64,000 nucleotides of DNA from Nitrospira sp. (GTDB lineage: Bacteria > Nitrospirota > Nitrospiria > Nitrospirales > Nitrospiraceae). This document shows positions 51,826-62,286 of this stretch, one piece after another; the stretch's first letter is position 1; every line of letters begins with the position of its first letter. The translations under genes and the position numbers were made by a program. The notes beneath the pieces were generated by a model. That model saw only the letters and a list, made by a program, of their open reading frames with translations. It did not search any database and was not told where the DNA came from. The stretch covers positions 110,088 to 174,087 of the forward strand of contig JACOEM010000010.1 in the NCBI GenBank assembly GCA_024998565.1. Direction: 5' to 3'.

Positions 51826-52592
51826 CAGCGATCTGTTTTGATCACGTGTCCAAGTGGTACCCGAGGTACCAATCCTTATCCTATGGAATCAAATCCTCTT
51901 TGTTGCATTTGTCTGAGACGTTTCGTTCTCTGAAGCGTGAGCGAGTCAGGGTTCTGGAAGATGTGTCGTTCCGAATCGGAAAGGGAGAAACTGTCGGTCT
52001 CATCGGTCCTAATGGCGCAGGCAAAAGCACGAGCCTGGCTTTGATGGCCGGTGTCGTGGAGGCCGAGACAGGGAACGTCGCTGTCGCCGGCCGTGTCTCC
52101 CCCTTGCTTGAACTCGGAGCTGGTTTTCATTTTGATTTGACGGGGGCCGAGAACATTGTCCTGCACGGCGTGCTTCTTGGCCTGACGCGCCGAGAAGTCT
52201 CCTCGAAAATGAAGGCAATCATAGATTTCAGTGAACTGGAGGCCTGTATCCATCAGCCGTTGCGTACGTATTCCAGCGGAATGATTGCGCGGCTTGGATT
52301 TGCCATCGCCTCCCATCTTGACCCCGAGATTCTCCTGATTGATGAGATCCTGTCGGTGGGTGACTTGGCATTTCAACTCAAATGCAACGCGAAGATCGAT
52401 GAGTTTAAACGACAGCAAGTCACCATGGTGCTTGTTTCGCACGCAATGGATCATGTGCAAAGACTTTGTGATCGAGTCATTTGGTTAGAGAACGGGCGAA
52501 TAGTGGGCGAGGGGGCACCTAGCCTGATTGTGGCTGAGTATGAAAAGTCGGCGCAGTTGAGGCATGTTGAGATTCGCCCCTCTGCTGCCTGA
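51822..52592 (+). CDS. Polysaccharide ABC exporter ATPase, Wzt-like (short form)
   Basis: The 256-residue ATPase has Walker A GPNGAGKST, signature YSSGMIARLGFA, Walker B ILLIDEILSVGD and the H-loop VLVSHAMD. It ends at the nucleotide-binding domain: the C-terminal glycan-binding domain found in O9a-type Wzt proteins is absent, so export is probably not tied to recognition of a chain-terminating residue. It is coupled to the Wzm-like gene and followed by a methyltransferase. Confidence 0.9.
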   Translation: MTAICFDHVSKWYPRYQSLSYGIKSSLLHLSETFRSLKRERVRVLEDVSFRIGKGETVGLIGPNGAGKSTSLALMAGVVEAETGNVAVAGRVSPLLELGAGFHFDLTGAENIVLHGVLLGLTRREVSSKMKAIIDFSELEACIHQPLRTYSSGMIARLGFAIASHLDPEILLIDEILSVGDLAFQLKCNAKIDEFKRQQVTMVLVSHAMDHVQRLCDRVIWLENGRIVGEGAPSLIVAEYEKSAQLRHVEIRPSAA

Positions 52593-52708
52593 GTGGTATC
52601 TCGCCGGCGACGACGAGGGCATGTTCACAAGAGCGGTAGAACCGCCTGTCCCTATGTGGCACGAAGGGACATAACTCAAGCAATTGCAAAGCCGACGATA
52701 GAGGGAAA

Positions 52709-54322
52709 ATGGCTTCAATACCGCGTATCGATCAAAACAAGGTTGCCGACGTTTCTGAAGATCGCCTCTCCCACCCATACACCTGCGAGTACTACAAGTC
52801 CAGTCTTGGGCCTGTCCCGTATAGCCGCTATGAAGGGAAATGGCTGCAATTTTTTGGTTTGGTTGCGGATCATATCGTTAAGCAAATTAGACCTCGGAAA
52901 GTCTTGGACGCCGGGTGCGCGAAAGGGTTTCTGGTTGAGGCACTTCGAGATCGAGGGGTCGAGGCGTACGGAATTGATCTATCCGAGTACGCGATTAGTG
53001 AAGTGCGACGGGATATCAGACCCTATTGCCGAGTGGCTTCGTTAGTTGATCCGATTCATGAGCGGTTTGACCTTATCGTGTGCATTGAAGTCCTCGAACA
53101 TATTCCAGAAGAGATCGCTCCGCGAGTCATTGCGAACCTCTGTCGAAGCACAGACGATATCCTGTTCTCCTCGACTCCCGACGACTTTGCCGAACCCACG
53201 CATGTGAATGTGCGGCCGCGATCCTATTGGAATGCCCTATTTTCAGAGCAAGGGTTCGATTTAGACGTTGAGTTCGATGCGTCGCGTATCGCCCCGCATG
53301 CGATGCGATTTGTCAAAAGACCCGTGCGCTGTTGCGTGATCGATGCGTTGCTGAAACAACGCGAGCAATTACGGCACACATTCGAGCGCACCGATGAAGA
53401 GCAGCGGAAATTGATTCAGGAGTTGGAACGCCGTTTGGAAAAAATCGAACAATCGGTCGGCTGGAAGGCAGTTGTTCTTTTGAAACGGCTTCGTGAGAGA
53501 GTGTGCCCTCTTCATAGCGGGAGGCAATCGGTCTATTTGGCGCTGCGATCGACCCTCCTCACACTCATGAACGGGGAGTGGCGTTCCCTTCTGAATGGTT
53601 CGCCTCGAGCCGGTCAGTCCTCAACCATCGAGTCTAATGCGGCAGCCGCAAAACCGACGCCAATTCCAATCTCGCCAGAATCCGTCTTGGCCCACTCGCT
53701 ACTTGATGGATTGAAAGGTCTCGAGATTGGGCCGGCGACTCACAATCCGTTCGGACTGAATACTCGGAATGTTGAATTGCCTGCGGCGCATGAATTCTAT
53801 GCTGAGGAACAGCGGCGCCTTTCCGGTCTCGAACCACCACGGGTCGATCTGTGGGCTGCCGCCGACAATATCCCCGTCCCAAATCAGAGTGAAGGATTTA
53901 TTCTCACCAGCCATATTCTCGAGCATTTGCCCAACGTCGTTGGGGCATTGATGGAATGGGACCGCATCGTCATCGATGGCGGATATGTGTTCATGATCGT
54001 TCCTCACAAGTGGGCATTTGCGCCTGATGCGAGCCGAGAACTGACTTCCTTCGAGCATTTTATCGACGACTATGTTCAGAAAGCCTCGCTTGAGAGTCAT
54101 CCGCTTGAAGGGGTGCCGGGCGGGAAAATGGGGCATTATCACACATTTACACCTGACTCGGTATTACAAGTCGTTGAGTGGATGTGCCGCAACAAACTCT
54201 GCGATTGGACGCTTGTCGCGCGTGAGGATATCGATACCAAAGTGGGAAACGGATTTACCCTGGCGTTTATGGTGCGCCACCAAGACCGAGTGGGTTTCCG
54301 TGACGGAGAGGCGTTATCGTGA
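52709..54322 (+). CDS. Tandem-domain SAM methyltransferase
   Basis: This 537-residue protein joins two methyltransferase-like domains. Domain 1 (about 55-205) has the SAM loop VLDAGCAKGF, acidic GIDLSE and motif LIVCIEVLEHI. A helical, charged linker (about 215-265) separates domain 2 (about 320-530), with LEIGPATHNPFG, ILTSHILEHLP and MIVPHKWAFAP, a type common next to glycosyltransferases. Such pairs may cap a glycan by methylation. It overlaps the next gene by four bases (GTGA). Confidence 0.8.
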   Translation: MASIPRIDQNKVADVSEDRLSHPYTCEYYKSSLGPVPYSRYEGKWLQFFGLVADHIVKQIRPRKVLDAGCAKGFLVEALRDRGVEAYGIDLSEYAISEVRRDIRPYCRVASLVDPIHERFDLIVCIEVLEHIPEEIAPRVIANLCRSTDDILFSSTPDDFAEPTHVNVRPRSYWNALFSEQGFDLDVEFDASRIAPHAMRFVKRPVRCCVIDALLKQREQLRHTFERTDEEQRKLIQELERRLEKIEQSVGWKAVVLLKRLRERVCPLHSGRQSVYLALRSTLLTLMNGEWRSLLNGSPRAGQSSTIESNAAAAKPTPIPISPESVLAHSLLDGLKGLEIGPATHNPFGLNTRNVELPAAHEFYAEEQRRLSGLEPPRVDLWAAADNIPVPNQSEGFILTSHILEHLPNVVGALMEWDRIVIDGGYVFMIVPHKWAFAPDASRELTSFEHFIDDYVQKASLESHPLEGVPGGKMGHYHTFTPDSVLQVVEWMCRNKLCDWTLVAREDIDTKVGNGFTLAFMVRHQDRVGFRDGEALS

Positions 54323-55671
54323 GTAAGGTGCTCCTCATCAGCAATGATGTCATCGGCATGCAGATGGCTGGACCCGGTATTCGGACCTGGGAGCTCGCAA
54401 AGCTGCTTGCGACTGAGCACACGGTGACGTTATTAACTCCAACCCGAACCGATCTTCAACATCCGAGAATATCCATGCAGGTGTCGACGCAGGATTGCGT
54501 GCGAGCCTGTGCCGACACGCATGACGTCGTGATTGGCCAAGGACAAATACTCAGCCGATATCCATTCTTGCTGGGCCATTCGATTGTAAAAGTCGTCGAT
54601 TTATACGATCCGTCGCCGGTCGGATACTTAGAGACAACCCAGCCTCATACGATCAAGGGTCAGCTGGAAAGTCACCATGCGTTGGTCCGGGAGCATTACA
54701 ATTATTTGCGTGCCGGTGACGTCTTTCTCTGCGCAAGCGAGAGGCAATGGGATTTTTGGGCCGGCATGCTGATGGCGGCCGGAAGAATTAATCCAGTCGT
54801 CTATCAAAACGATCGGATGCTTCGTAGCCTGTTGATAGTGGCACCTTTCGGTGTTCCTGCTCGGGCTCCTGGGCATCGGCGGCGAGTTCTAAAAGGTGTG
54901 TGGCCGGGAATCGATCCTGATGATGTCGTCCTGTTGTGGGGAGGAGGACTCTGGGAATGGTTTGATCCCATGATGGCAGTGGAGGCTATGAGCATCGTCG
55001 GTCGCCGGCGAACTGACATCAAGCTGTTCTTTATGGGAGTCAAGCGACCGAATGCCAGCGTGACGACCTCTCATACTGCCGATCAAACCATCGCGTTAGC
55101 CGAACAGTTAGGCGTTGCGAATCGTCTGGTGTTTTTCAACGATTGGGTGGCGTACGAGGATAGAGAAAATTTTCTACTGGAAGCCGATCTGGGATTGAAT
55201 ATCCATCGGGACAACCTGGAGACTCGATTTTCGTTTCGGACACGCATGATGGATTACTTCTGGGCAGGACTTCCCATCATTACTACCGAAGGCGATCCGC
55301 TGAGTGACCTGGTGAAGCAAAACCAGCTTGGGTTGACCGTGCCTTGCGGAGATGCCGAGGCGCTTGCTCATGCGATTCTGCGCGCAGCAGATGACCAGGC
55401 AACCAGGCAAACGTGGAAACTCAATTGCCTCGCGACAGCGAAAGAGTTTTCTTGGGACCGCGTATTTGAACCCGTCGTCGCCTGGTGTCGTTCACCGATC
55501 CAGGCACGAGATAAAGAATACACGGACGTATGGAATTCCTGTGTGGGCGACTCCGGAAGCTGGCCGAAGCATGCGTGGGAGTATTACCTGCAACGAGCCC
55601 TTCATCATTACCGCGTGACTGGAATGAGAGGTCTCGCGACTCGTGTTATTTCATGGTCGTGTGGAAGATGA
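54319..55671 (+). CDS. Glycosyltransferase family 4-like protein
   Basis: The 450-residue GT-B enzyme starts at GTG 54319, coupled to the methyltransferase. The N-terminal half has VLLISNDVIGMQMAGPGIRTWELAKLL; the C-terminal half has the donor-site region LNIHRDNLETRFSFRTRMMDYFWAGLPIITTEGD. It should add a sugar from a nucleotide donor in the cytoplasm during glycan assembly. Linkage and donor are unknown. Confidence 0.85.
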   Translation: MSKVLLISNDVIGMQMAGPGIRTWELAKLLATEHTVTLLTPTRTDLQHPRISMQVSTQDCVRACADTHDVVIGQGQILSRYPFLLGHSIVKVVDLYDPSPVGYLETTQPHTIKGQLESHHALVREHYNYLRAGDVFLCASERQWDFWAGMLMAAGRINPVVYQNDRMLRSLLIVAPFGVPARAPGHRRRVLKGVWPGIDPDDVVLLWGGGLWEWFDPMMAVEAMSIVGRRRTDIKLFFMGVKRPNASVTTSHTADQTIALAEQLGVANRLVFFNDWVAYEDRENFLLEADLGLNIHRDNLETRFSFRTRMMDYFWAGLPIITTEGDPLSDLVKQNQLGLTVPCGDAEALAHAILRAADDQATRQTWKLNCLATAKEFSWDRVFEPVVAWCRSPIQARDKEYTDVWNSCVGDSGSWPKHAWEYYLQRALHHYRVTGMRGLATRVISWSCGR

Positions 55672-55930
55672 CGGACGCGGTCATGAGTGGCGTTTGCCAA
55701 TGTCTCGATGGCAGGCCTCAAGGTGCAAGATGTTTCCGCCATGAGATAGCCTGGCTCTAACTGTCCCGTCCTCCAGGTAGCGGGTTTTCACCCCTAGCGT
55801 GTCTTCCCCTTCCCCCGTCAAAAACAGCGAAAAACCTATCCTTGCCTGAGAACTCCGGTACTATTTGAGCAGTCGGTCGTGCCTGCGCAACCGGCGGATA
55901 TTTCAACACAACAGGGCAGAAACACGTGCA

Positions 55931-57070
55931 ATGACGGTCACGTATTTCTCGAAGAGCTCCATCATCGGCCCCAGCAGTCGCTACCGTGTCTTTCAATTCC
56001 TGCCTCATTTCCAAGCAGCAGGGATCGACTGTCACGTGGATGCCCTGTTTGGAGAGACCTATTTCTCGATTCTCAAAGTGCGATCGTGTGCGCTGCGGAC
56101 CCTGTTGAAGATTCCCTATGCGCTCGTATGTTTTCTTCAACGACTCTGGACTCTGTTGACCCTGGGCCGGCGGGACCTGATCGTGATCGAGGGGCAGCTT
56201 TTTCCTTATGCGCCTCCTCTCGCTGAACGGCTGCTGCGTTGGTGTCGATATCGAGTGGCGATCGAGATGGATGATGCGATCTATCTGACTCCCGGGCATC
56301 AGAAGAAGATGTCTGCGCTGCTCTCAATGACCACAGGCGCCATCGTCGGGAACGACCGGCTGGCCGCCTATGCGAAGCAGTTTTCGTCGCGAGTCTGTGT
56401 CGTTCCCACAGTCGTCGATACGGAACGATTCAAGCCGGATTCGACGAGATCCACCGGTTCATCTGCACAGAACTCCGATGCCATCACGATCGTGTGGATA
56501 GGCCTGGCGTATAACCTGAAATATCTGGATGTGCTGGCGCCGGCTCTCCGCGCGCTGCAATCCAAGTTTCGCCTCACGCTCCGTGTGGTCTGTTCAGAGC
56601 CGCCGCACATGCCGGGTGTCGAGATTGAATTCAGATCCTGGGATTTTCAGCGTGAGGTGGCGGATCTGCAGGATGCCACGATCGGCGTGATGCCGCTTGA
56701 GGACACCGAGTGGGCCCGGGGCAAGTGCGGCCTGAAGCTGTTGCAGTATCTTGCGGTGGGGGTGCCTTCGGTGGCTTCTCCCGTCGGAGTGAATCGCGAC
56801 ATCATTGCGAACGGAGAGAACGGATTTCTCGCCGCCACCGAGCAGGAGTGGTATGAGCGTCTCGAGATACTCTGCCGGCAGCCCCAGTTGCGTGCTCGAA
56901 TGGGGCAGGCGGGGCGTCGGACCGTAGAGGAGCGGTATTCCCTGGCGGTGTGGGGCCCCCGGCTGGCCGACGTGTACCGGACCTTGGCAGGAAATGAGCG
57001 TGTGAATGAGATACACCGGGCAGTTCACGGCCCTGTGTCCGGCCAGCGTCGTTCGACAGGAGTCCGATGA
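55931..57070 (+). CDS. Glycosyltransferase family 4 protein
   Basis: The 379-residue GT4 enzyme starts at ATG 55931; earlier codons of the open frame are unlikely. Motifs: SSIIGPSSRYRVFQFLP, AIEMDDAIYL, VVPTVVDTERF and the donor-site block GVMPLEDTEWARGKCGLKLLQYLAVGVPSVAS. It overlaps the next gene by four bases. The 259 bases before it hold no recognisable gene. Confidence 0.88.
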   Translation: MTVTYFSKSSIIGPSSRYRVFQFLPHFQAAGIDCHVDALFGETYFSILKVRSCALRTLLKIPYALVCFLQRLWTLLTLGRRDLIVIEGQLFPYAPPLAERLLRWCRYRVAIEMDDAIYLTPGHQKKMSALLSMTTGAIVGNDRLAAYAKQFSSRVCVVPTVVDTERFKPDSTRSTGSSAQNSDAITIVWIGLAYNLKYLDVLAPALRALQSKFRLTLRVVCSEPPHMPGVEIEFRSWDFQREVADLQDATIGVMPLEDTEWARGKCGLKLLQYLAVGVPSVASPVGVNRDIIANGENGFLAATEQEWYERLEILCRQPQLRARMGQAGRRTVEERYSLAVWGPRLADVYRTLAGNERVNEIHRAVHGPVSGQRRSTGVR

Positions 57071-58125
57071 TTCTGCTCACGCTCACATTTGTGGTCGCGA
57101 TGCTCCTCTCGATTTACGGCGTGCCGATCGCGCGTCGCGCGGCCCTGAAATTCGGCATCGTGGATAATCCGGATGGCCGGCTGAAGCATCAACGCGAGCC
57201 GGTTCCCTATCTGGGTGGGCTGGCCATCTATCTCGCGTTTCTTGTGAGCCTGGCCTTTACCTTCGAGTTCCGGCAGGACGTGCTCGGCATCGTGCTCTCT
57301 GGGACCCTGATCGTCATGTTGGGGCTGATCGACGATTTCGGGGTGCTGTCGCCGGGAACCAAACTCGCGGGCCAGTTCCTGGCGGTGTTCGTGTTGATCA
57401 AGAGCGGCATCCGCATCGAAATCGCATCCTTGCCTGATTGGGTCGATATCGTGCTGACGGTATTCTGGATGATCGGCATCATCAATGCGTTCAACCTGCT
57501 GGATATCATGGACGGGTTGTCGGCCGGTGTGGGCGTCATCAGTGCCGCCTTTCTGTGCGTGGTGGCGATTCTGAATGGCGATCAGGCGATCGCGTTCATG
57601 CTGGCGGCGCTCATGGGGAGCCTGCTCGGCTTCCTTCGATACAACTGGCGACCGGCTTCGATTTATATGGGCGATTCCGGCGCGATGTTCATCGGTCTGA
57701 TGCTGGGCGCCCTGTCGATGATCGGCAAATACACCACCGGCCATTCCGTCTCGCTGCTGACGCCGGTCTTGATTCTGGGCATGCCCATTTTCGATACCCT
57801 GTTTGTCATGTATATCCGGTTCTTGCGCGGCCTGCCGGTGTTTCTCGGCAGTCCCGATCACCTTGCGATTCGTTTGCGGCATTGGGGGCTTTCGGTGACG
57901 CAAGTCGTCCTGCTCAGTTATCTCGGCGCGGCGTTGTTGGGGGGAATCGGTCTGCTGGTCATGGCCGTGCCCCAGGATCTTGCCGTGGTGCTCAGTGGCT
58001 TCACGGTGGTGTGTCTCGCCGTGGCCGCCGTGGCCCTGACGCGTGTGAATGTCTCGACCGGAACCGTGGCCGTGAGTGCCGAGGCGGTCCCGGCGCGTTC
58101 GACAGAAAGGACCGGCGTAGTATGA
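57067..58125 (+). CDS. WecA/MraY-family undecaprenyl-phosphate sugar-1-phosphate transferase
   Basis: The 352-residue membrane enzyme starts a glycan by moving a sugar-1-phosphate (often GlcNAc) to undecaprenyl phosphate. Family motifs: DNPDGRLKHQREPVPYLGGLAIY, LGLIDDFG, NAFNLLDIMDGLSAG, YMGDSGAMFIGLMLG and LGSPDHLAIRL, with about eleven helices. It is coupled by 4-bp overlaps to both neighbours, and probably begins the surface glycan of this cluster. Confidence 0.92.
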   Translation: MILLTLTFVVAMLLSIYGVPIARRAALKFGIVDNPDGRLKHQREPVPYLGGLAIYLAFLVSLAFTFEFRQDVLGIVLSGTLIVMLGLIDDFGVLSPGTKLAGQFLAVFVLIKSGIRIEIASLPDWVDIVLTVFWMIGIINAFNLLDIMDGLSAGVGVISAAFLCVVAILNGDQAIAFMLAALMGSLLGFLRYNWRPASIYMGDSGAMFIGLMLGALSMIGKYTTGHSVSLLTPVLILGMPIFDTLFVMYIRFLRGLPVFLGSPDHLAIRLRHWGLSVTQVVLLSYLGAALLGGIGLLVMAVPQDLAVVLSGFTVVCLAVAAVALTRVNVSTGTVAVSAEAVPARSTERTGVV

Positions 58126-59432
58126 TTTTAATCGTCGGGGCTGGATTGGCGGGGCTCAGCACGGCCTATCACTTGCGCGGGGTGCCCTACAAGATTCTGG
58201 AGCGGGAACGCGAGGTCGGAGGGCTGTGCCGTTCGTACGTGAAAGACGGGTTCACCTTCGATTATACGGGGCATCTGCTTCACTTCAGGCAGACCGCAAT
58301 CAAGGCGCTGGTCGAGAGCCTGCTCCCGGCCCAACTTCAGCGGCATGTCCGTAAGTCCTATGTCTATTCCCATGACACGTACACCGAGTATCCGTTTCAG
58401 GTGAATACGTATGGCCTCCCGCCGGAAGTGGTGCGGGAATGTCTCCTGGGGTTTATCGCCACCCTGTCGAATCCGGTGTCCAAGCCTCCCGTCGAGAGCC
58501 GGTCGTTCAAGCAATGGATTGTCGAGAGCCTGGGCGAGGGGATCGCGAAACATTTCATGGTGCCCTTCAATGAAAAGCTCTGGCAGGTGCCGCTGGATGA
58601 GCTCACGTCAGACTGGGTGTCCTGGCTGGTGCCCAAGCCGGATGTGAAGGATGTCGTCAGCGGAGCCTTGGGAATCAAGGACAAGGCCTTCGGCTATAAC
58701 CCGTCGTTTCAGTATCCCGCCAGCGGCGGCATCAAAGTTCTGCCGGAAGCCTTTCTCCCGTCGGTCGAGAACGTATCGTACGATTCGGAATTGGTAGAGA
58801 TCGAGACGGGCCGGCGGCGAGCGGTATTTCGCAGCGCACAGGGCGAACGGACGGAAGCCTATGACCGGATCGTGTCGACGATTCCCTTGCCTGATCTGGT
58901 GCGGCGTTGCGTCGATCTGCCGCCTTCGTTGCGGGAATTGGCTGCGTCGCTGCGGTGGGTCTCGGTGTATAACGTGAATCTCGCCGTCGCCCGTGAGCGC
59001 ATTTCCGACAAACATTGGATCTATTTCCCCGAGCACCGATACCCGTTTTATCGCGCGGGGTTTCCGATGAATTTTTCTCCGTCGATGGGGCAGCCGGGCT
59101 GCAGCTCCCTCTATGTAGAAATCTCTCACCAGCCGACCGAGCGTGAATCCGACGCCGGGCTCATCGATCGAGTCCGGCGTGGATTGGAGCAGGCGGGACT
59201 ACTCCAGCGGAGCGACGAGCTGGTGATGTCGGATGTGAAGGATCTGTATTACGCGTATGTCTTGTTCGACCGGTATCGGGGCCGTGCGGTGCAAGAGCTG
59301 CTGGCCGAGTTGGAGCGACGCGGGATCTCGTCGATCGGGCGGTACGGATTGTGGGAACACACGTCGATGGAGGACGCGATTGCCCAGGGGCAACAGGCGG
59401 CGGCGCGATTGCGGATGAAAGCCGCGGCCTGA
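58122..59432 (+). CDS. FAD-dependent UDP-galactopyranose mutase-like/amine oxidase-like protein
   Basis: The 436-residue flavoprotein starts with the dinucleotide loop ILIVGAGLAGLSTAYHL and has VGGLCRSYVKDGFTFDYTGHLLH, FMVPFNEKLWQVPLDELT, and a C-terminal FAD-contact end (SIGRYGLWEHTSMEDAIAQG). The layout matches NAD(P)-binding Rossmann/UGM-like proteins found in glycan clusters. It is likely to convert or oxidise a sugar nucleotide; the reaction is not known. ATG 58122 overlaps the previous stop by four bases. Confidence 0.85.
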   Translation: MILIVGAGLAGLSTAYHLRGVPYKILEREREVGGLCRSYVKDGFTFDYTGHLLHFRQTAIKALVESLLPAQLQRHVRKSYVYSHDTYTEYPFQVNTYGLPPEVVRECLLGFIATLSNPVSKPPVESRSFKQWIVESLGEGIAKHFMVPFNEKLWQVPLDELTSDWVSWLVPKPDVKDVVSGALGIKDKAFGYNPSFQYPASGGIKVLPEAFLPSVENVSYDSELVEIETGRRRAVFRSAQGERTEAYDRIVSTIPLPDLVRRCVDLPPSLRELAASLRWVSVYNVNLAVARERISDKHWIYFPEHRYPFYRAGFPMNFSPSMGQPGCSSLYVEISHQPTERESDAGLIDRVRRGLEQAGLLQRSDELVMSDVKDLYYAYVLFDRYRGRAVQELLAELERRGISSIGRYGLWEHTSMEDAIAQGQQAAARLRMKAAA

Positions 59433-59445
59433 GCGGGTGAATGGT

Positions 59446-60636
59446 ATGCATGTAGTCTGTCACGTGATTACGAAACTGGAGTTGGGCGGCGCGCAGGAAG
59501 TGGCGATGCAGGTCGTGGTGGGTTTGGACCGCAGACGCTTTCGTCCGGTGCTTCTCGCGGGGTCGGGGGGACTACTGATCGACGACGCGCATGCGCTGGA
59601 AGGTGTCGAGGTTGGGACGATCCCGTCGCTCGTTCGTGAGATCCGCCCCCTCCAAGACCTGTGCGCATTGTGGGAACTGGTCGGCGCGTTTCGACGACTC
59701 CGGCCAAAGATTGTGCACACCCACAGTTCAAAAGCTGGTATCCTAGGGCGGTTGGCCGCCTGGCTTGCCGGTGTCCCCTGCATCCTGCACACGATACACG
59801 GATACGGCGTGACGCCCGCGCAGCCGTTCTGGCAGCAAAAAGCATTGATTGCGCTGGAACGGATGGTCGGTCGGATCACCACCCATTGGATTGCGGTGTC
59901 GCAGGCCGACCGCCGGCAAGGCATTGAGTGGGGGCTCTTTACCGCGTCCAAGGTCTCGGTGGTGAGGCCGGGAATCGATCCGACAGCCTTTGCGGCTCGT
60001 ATTGAGTCGCCGGAACGTGACCGTCTTCGGGCCATGCTGGGAGTGGCCCCTGATCAGCTACTGGTGGGAACGGTCTCGTGCTTGAAACCGCAAAAATCTC
60101 CCGAGGACTTTGTCCGCGTTGCTGCGCTGGTGTGTCAGCGTGTTCCCGCAGCTCGTTGTGTGCTCGTCGGCGACGGAGCCTTGCGGCCGAACGTCGAAGC
60201 GTTGTTGCTGGCACAGGGGCTTCAGGATCGTGTGACCCTGCTTGGCTGGCGCCGCGATGTGGCTGCGTTGCTGAAAGCCTTCGATGTGTTCGTCCTGACG
60301 TCCCAATGGGAAGGATTGCCCTGTGCCATCCTGGAGGCCAGAGCCAGCCGGATCCCGATTGTGGCCACGCGAGTAGGCGGCGCTGCCGAGGCCATCGTGG
60401 AGGGCATTCAAGGCACGCTCTGCCCGGCCGGCGATGTGCGAGCCATGGCCGAGCGGGTCTGTCAGATTTTGGAAGATGAGCGTTTTCGTGCGGACCTTCG
60501 GGCCGGCACGCAGGAACTCCCGGAGGAGTTTACGATTCAAGAGACGCTCAAACAGTACCAGTCGCTCTATGCCTATCTTCTGCATGCCACGCGTCCGAGT
60601 GAAGATGTCATGAAGTTGCAGCCCAATCGACTGTAA
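59446..60636 (+). CDS. Glycosyltransferase family 4 protein
   Basis: This 396-residue GT4 enzyme has [17 protein letters not shown] at the start, acceptor-side [27 protein letters not shown], donor-side [16 protein letters not shown], and the E-x7-E region [27 protein letters not shown] 59446 is preferred to GTG 59437. It follows the flavoprotein by 13 bases. Confidence 0.9.
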   Translation: MHVVCHVITKLELGGAQEVAMQVVVGLDRRRFRPVLLAGSGGLLIDDAHALEGVEVGTIPSLVREIRPLQDLCALWELVGAFRRLRPKIVHTHSSKAGILGRLAAWLAGVPCILHTIHGYGVTPAQPFWQQKALIALERMVGRITTHWIAVSQADRRQGIEWGLFTASKVSVVRPGIDPTAFAARIESPERDRLRAMLGVAPDQLLVGTVSCLKPQKSPEDFVRVAALVCQRVPAARCVLVGDGALRPNVEALLLAQGLQDRVTLLGWRRDVAALLKAFDVFVLTSQWEGLPCAILEARASRIPIVATRVGGAAEAIVEGIQGTLCPAGDVRAMAERVCQILEDERFRADLRAGTQELPEEFTIQETLKQYQSLYAYLLHATRPSEDVMKLQPNRL

Positions 60637-60658
60637 AAGGGGGGAACCGGGGGATACG

Positions 60659-61777
60659 ATGAACATTCCGCTGCTTGATCTCAAAGCCCAATATCAATCG
60701 ATGCGCAGTGAAATCCTGGCTGCGATTGAGGCCACCTGTGACGAACAGGGCTTTATTCTCGGCCCGCGGGTGGTGGCGCTGGAACAGGCGGTGGCGACCT
60801 ATACCGGCAGTGCCCATGGCATCGGAGTCGCTTCCGGCAGCGACGCGCTGTTGCTGGCGCTGATGGCCTTGGGCGTGAAGGCCGGCGATGAAGTGGTCAC
60901 GGTGCCTTTTACCTTCTTTGCGACGGCGGGGGCGATTTCCAGGCTGGGGGCCAAGCCGGTCTTCATCGACATTCGGCCTGACGATTTCAATATGGATCCG
61001 GCGCTGTTGGAGCAGGCCATTACGAAGCGAACCAAGGCGATCATTCCCGTGCACCTCTTCGGTCAATGCGCCGAGATGGATGCGATCAACGCGATCGCCC
61101 GGCGGCACAACATCGGCGTCATCGAAGATGCCTGCCAGGCCATCGGGGCCCGTCAAAAAGGACGGCACGCCGGGGTGTTGGGCGATGTGGCCTGTTTCAG
61201 CTTTTTCCCGTCAAAGAACCTCGGAGGGTTCGGAGATGCCGGTATGGTGACCACGAATGACAAGGCGCTGGCGGAGTCCATCGCCATGTTGCGAGTTCAC
61301 GGAAGCCGGGTGCGCTACGTCCATGAGGCGATCGGGATCAACAGCCGGTTGGATGCGTTGCAAGCGGCGGTGTTGTTGGTGAAGTTGAAACATCTCGATC
61401 AGTGGGCGGAAGGTCGTCGCCGGAATGCCGCGCGGTATGTGCAATTGTTCACGGAGGCGAACCTGGCGGATCGCCTCACCCTGCCTGTGGTAGGTCCCGA
61501 TAACTTCCACGTCTTTAATCAGTTCACGATTCGAGTGCAGAAGCGTGACGAGCTGCGGAGTTATCTGAAAGACCAGGGCGTGGGGTCGGAAGTGTATTAC
61601 CCACTGCCTCTGCATTTGCAGAATTGTTATCGTGATCTGGGTTATCAGAAAGGTGCGTTCCCACAATCGGAACGTGCGGCCGAAGAAGTGCTCTCGCTTC
61701 CCATCTACGCGGAACTTTCCGACGAACAGCTTCAATACGTCGTACAGACGATCGCCTCGTTCTATCGCAAACGCTAG
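60659..61777 (+). CDS. DegT/DnrJ/EryC1/StrS sugar aminotransferase
   Basis: The 372-residue PLP enzyme makes an amino sugar for the glycan by amination of a keto-sugar nucleotide. Motifs: [48 protein letters not shown], the PLP lysine in [18 protein letters not shown] and [12 protein letters not shown]. Length and motifs are those of the family; it closely resembles WlbE/WbpE-like UDP-sugar aminotransferases. It is the last gene of the cluster before a hairpin. Confidence 0.93.
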   Translation: MNIPLLDLKAQYQSMRSEILAAIEATCDEQGFILGPRVVALEQAVATYTGSAHGIGVASGSDALLLALMALGVKAGDEVVTVPFTFFATAGAISRLGAKPVFIDIRPDDFNMDPALLEQAITKRTKAIIPVHLFGQCAEMDAINAIARRHNIGVIEDACQAIGARQKGRHAGVLGDVACFSFFPSKNLGGFGDAGMVTTNDKALAESIAMLRVHGSRVRYVHEAIGINSRLDALQAAVLLVKLKHLDQWAEGRRRNAARYVQLFTEANLADRLTLPVVGPDNFHVFNQFTIRVQKRDELRSYLKDQGVGSEVYYPLPLHLQNCYRDLGYQKGAFPQSERAAEEVLSLPIYAELSDEQLQYVVQTIASFYRKR

Positions 61778-61788
61778 CCTTCGTGTCG

Positions 61789-61822
61789 CCGTCCGGCGCC
61801 GCTCCCTTCCGGGGCCGGACGG
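61789..61822 (+). terminator. Hairpin at the end of the polysaccharide cluster
   Basis: CCGTCCGGC (61789-61797) and GCCGGACGG (61814-61822) form a perfect 9-bp stem with a 16-base loop that may itself fold. It lies 12 bases after the aminotransferase stop and is followed by TTCATT rather than a T run. Confidence 0.6.
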
Positions 61823-62286
61823 TTCATTCCCACATCCTCACAGCCGACAGTTTCACAGTTGTTCCCGGCGCAGCAGCGCCTCCTGGTCTGTTGCGTCATG
61901 ACGCGGCCGCCAGACGGTGCCTCATCCGGCAGGGTGGACGTCGCGCATCCCTCGCTTCCCGTCGTCGAATCGACGACAAGCACCGGGATAGACCGGCGTT
62001 CAAGTGTGAACAACGATGAGGCGGTGGCGTACACCGGTGGCCGCTGTGGGGCATGGGCTTGCGCTGAATGGGATTCTCGAGACGCCGACGATGGGCTCAA
62101 TATGGGAACCGGTCGATGCCAGGACGATTCTGGCAAGCGGTACCGGCTAAGGCGTGGCCGCCGATCACCAAATCGCGATTGTTGACTCGGGTCTGTTTCC
62201 CGGTGCGATTGGCGGGGGGATGTGACGCCGGAGGCATAGGGATTGCTCATAAGAACGACAGGGGGAGACGCCGCGTCGTTGTACGT
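61823..62286. other. Intergenic region before the sensor kinase
   Basis: Short open frames on both strands look like shadows in GC-rich DNA, without ribosome sites or recognisable domains. No tRNA, repeat or clear promoter was found in these 464 bases. Confidence 0.5.

Noticed and set aside
57438..58121. Upstream extension of the flavoprotein frame
   Set aside because: It lies inside the WecA-like gene in another frame; the flavin-binding loop starts exactly at ATG 58122.
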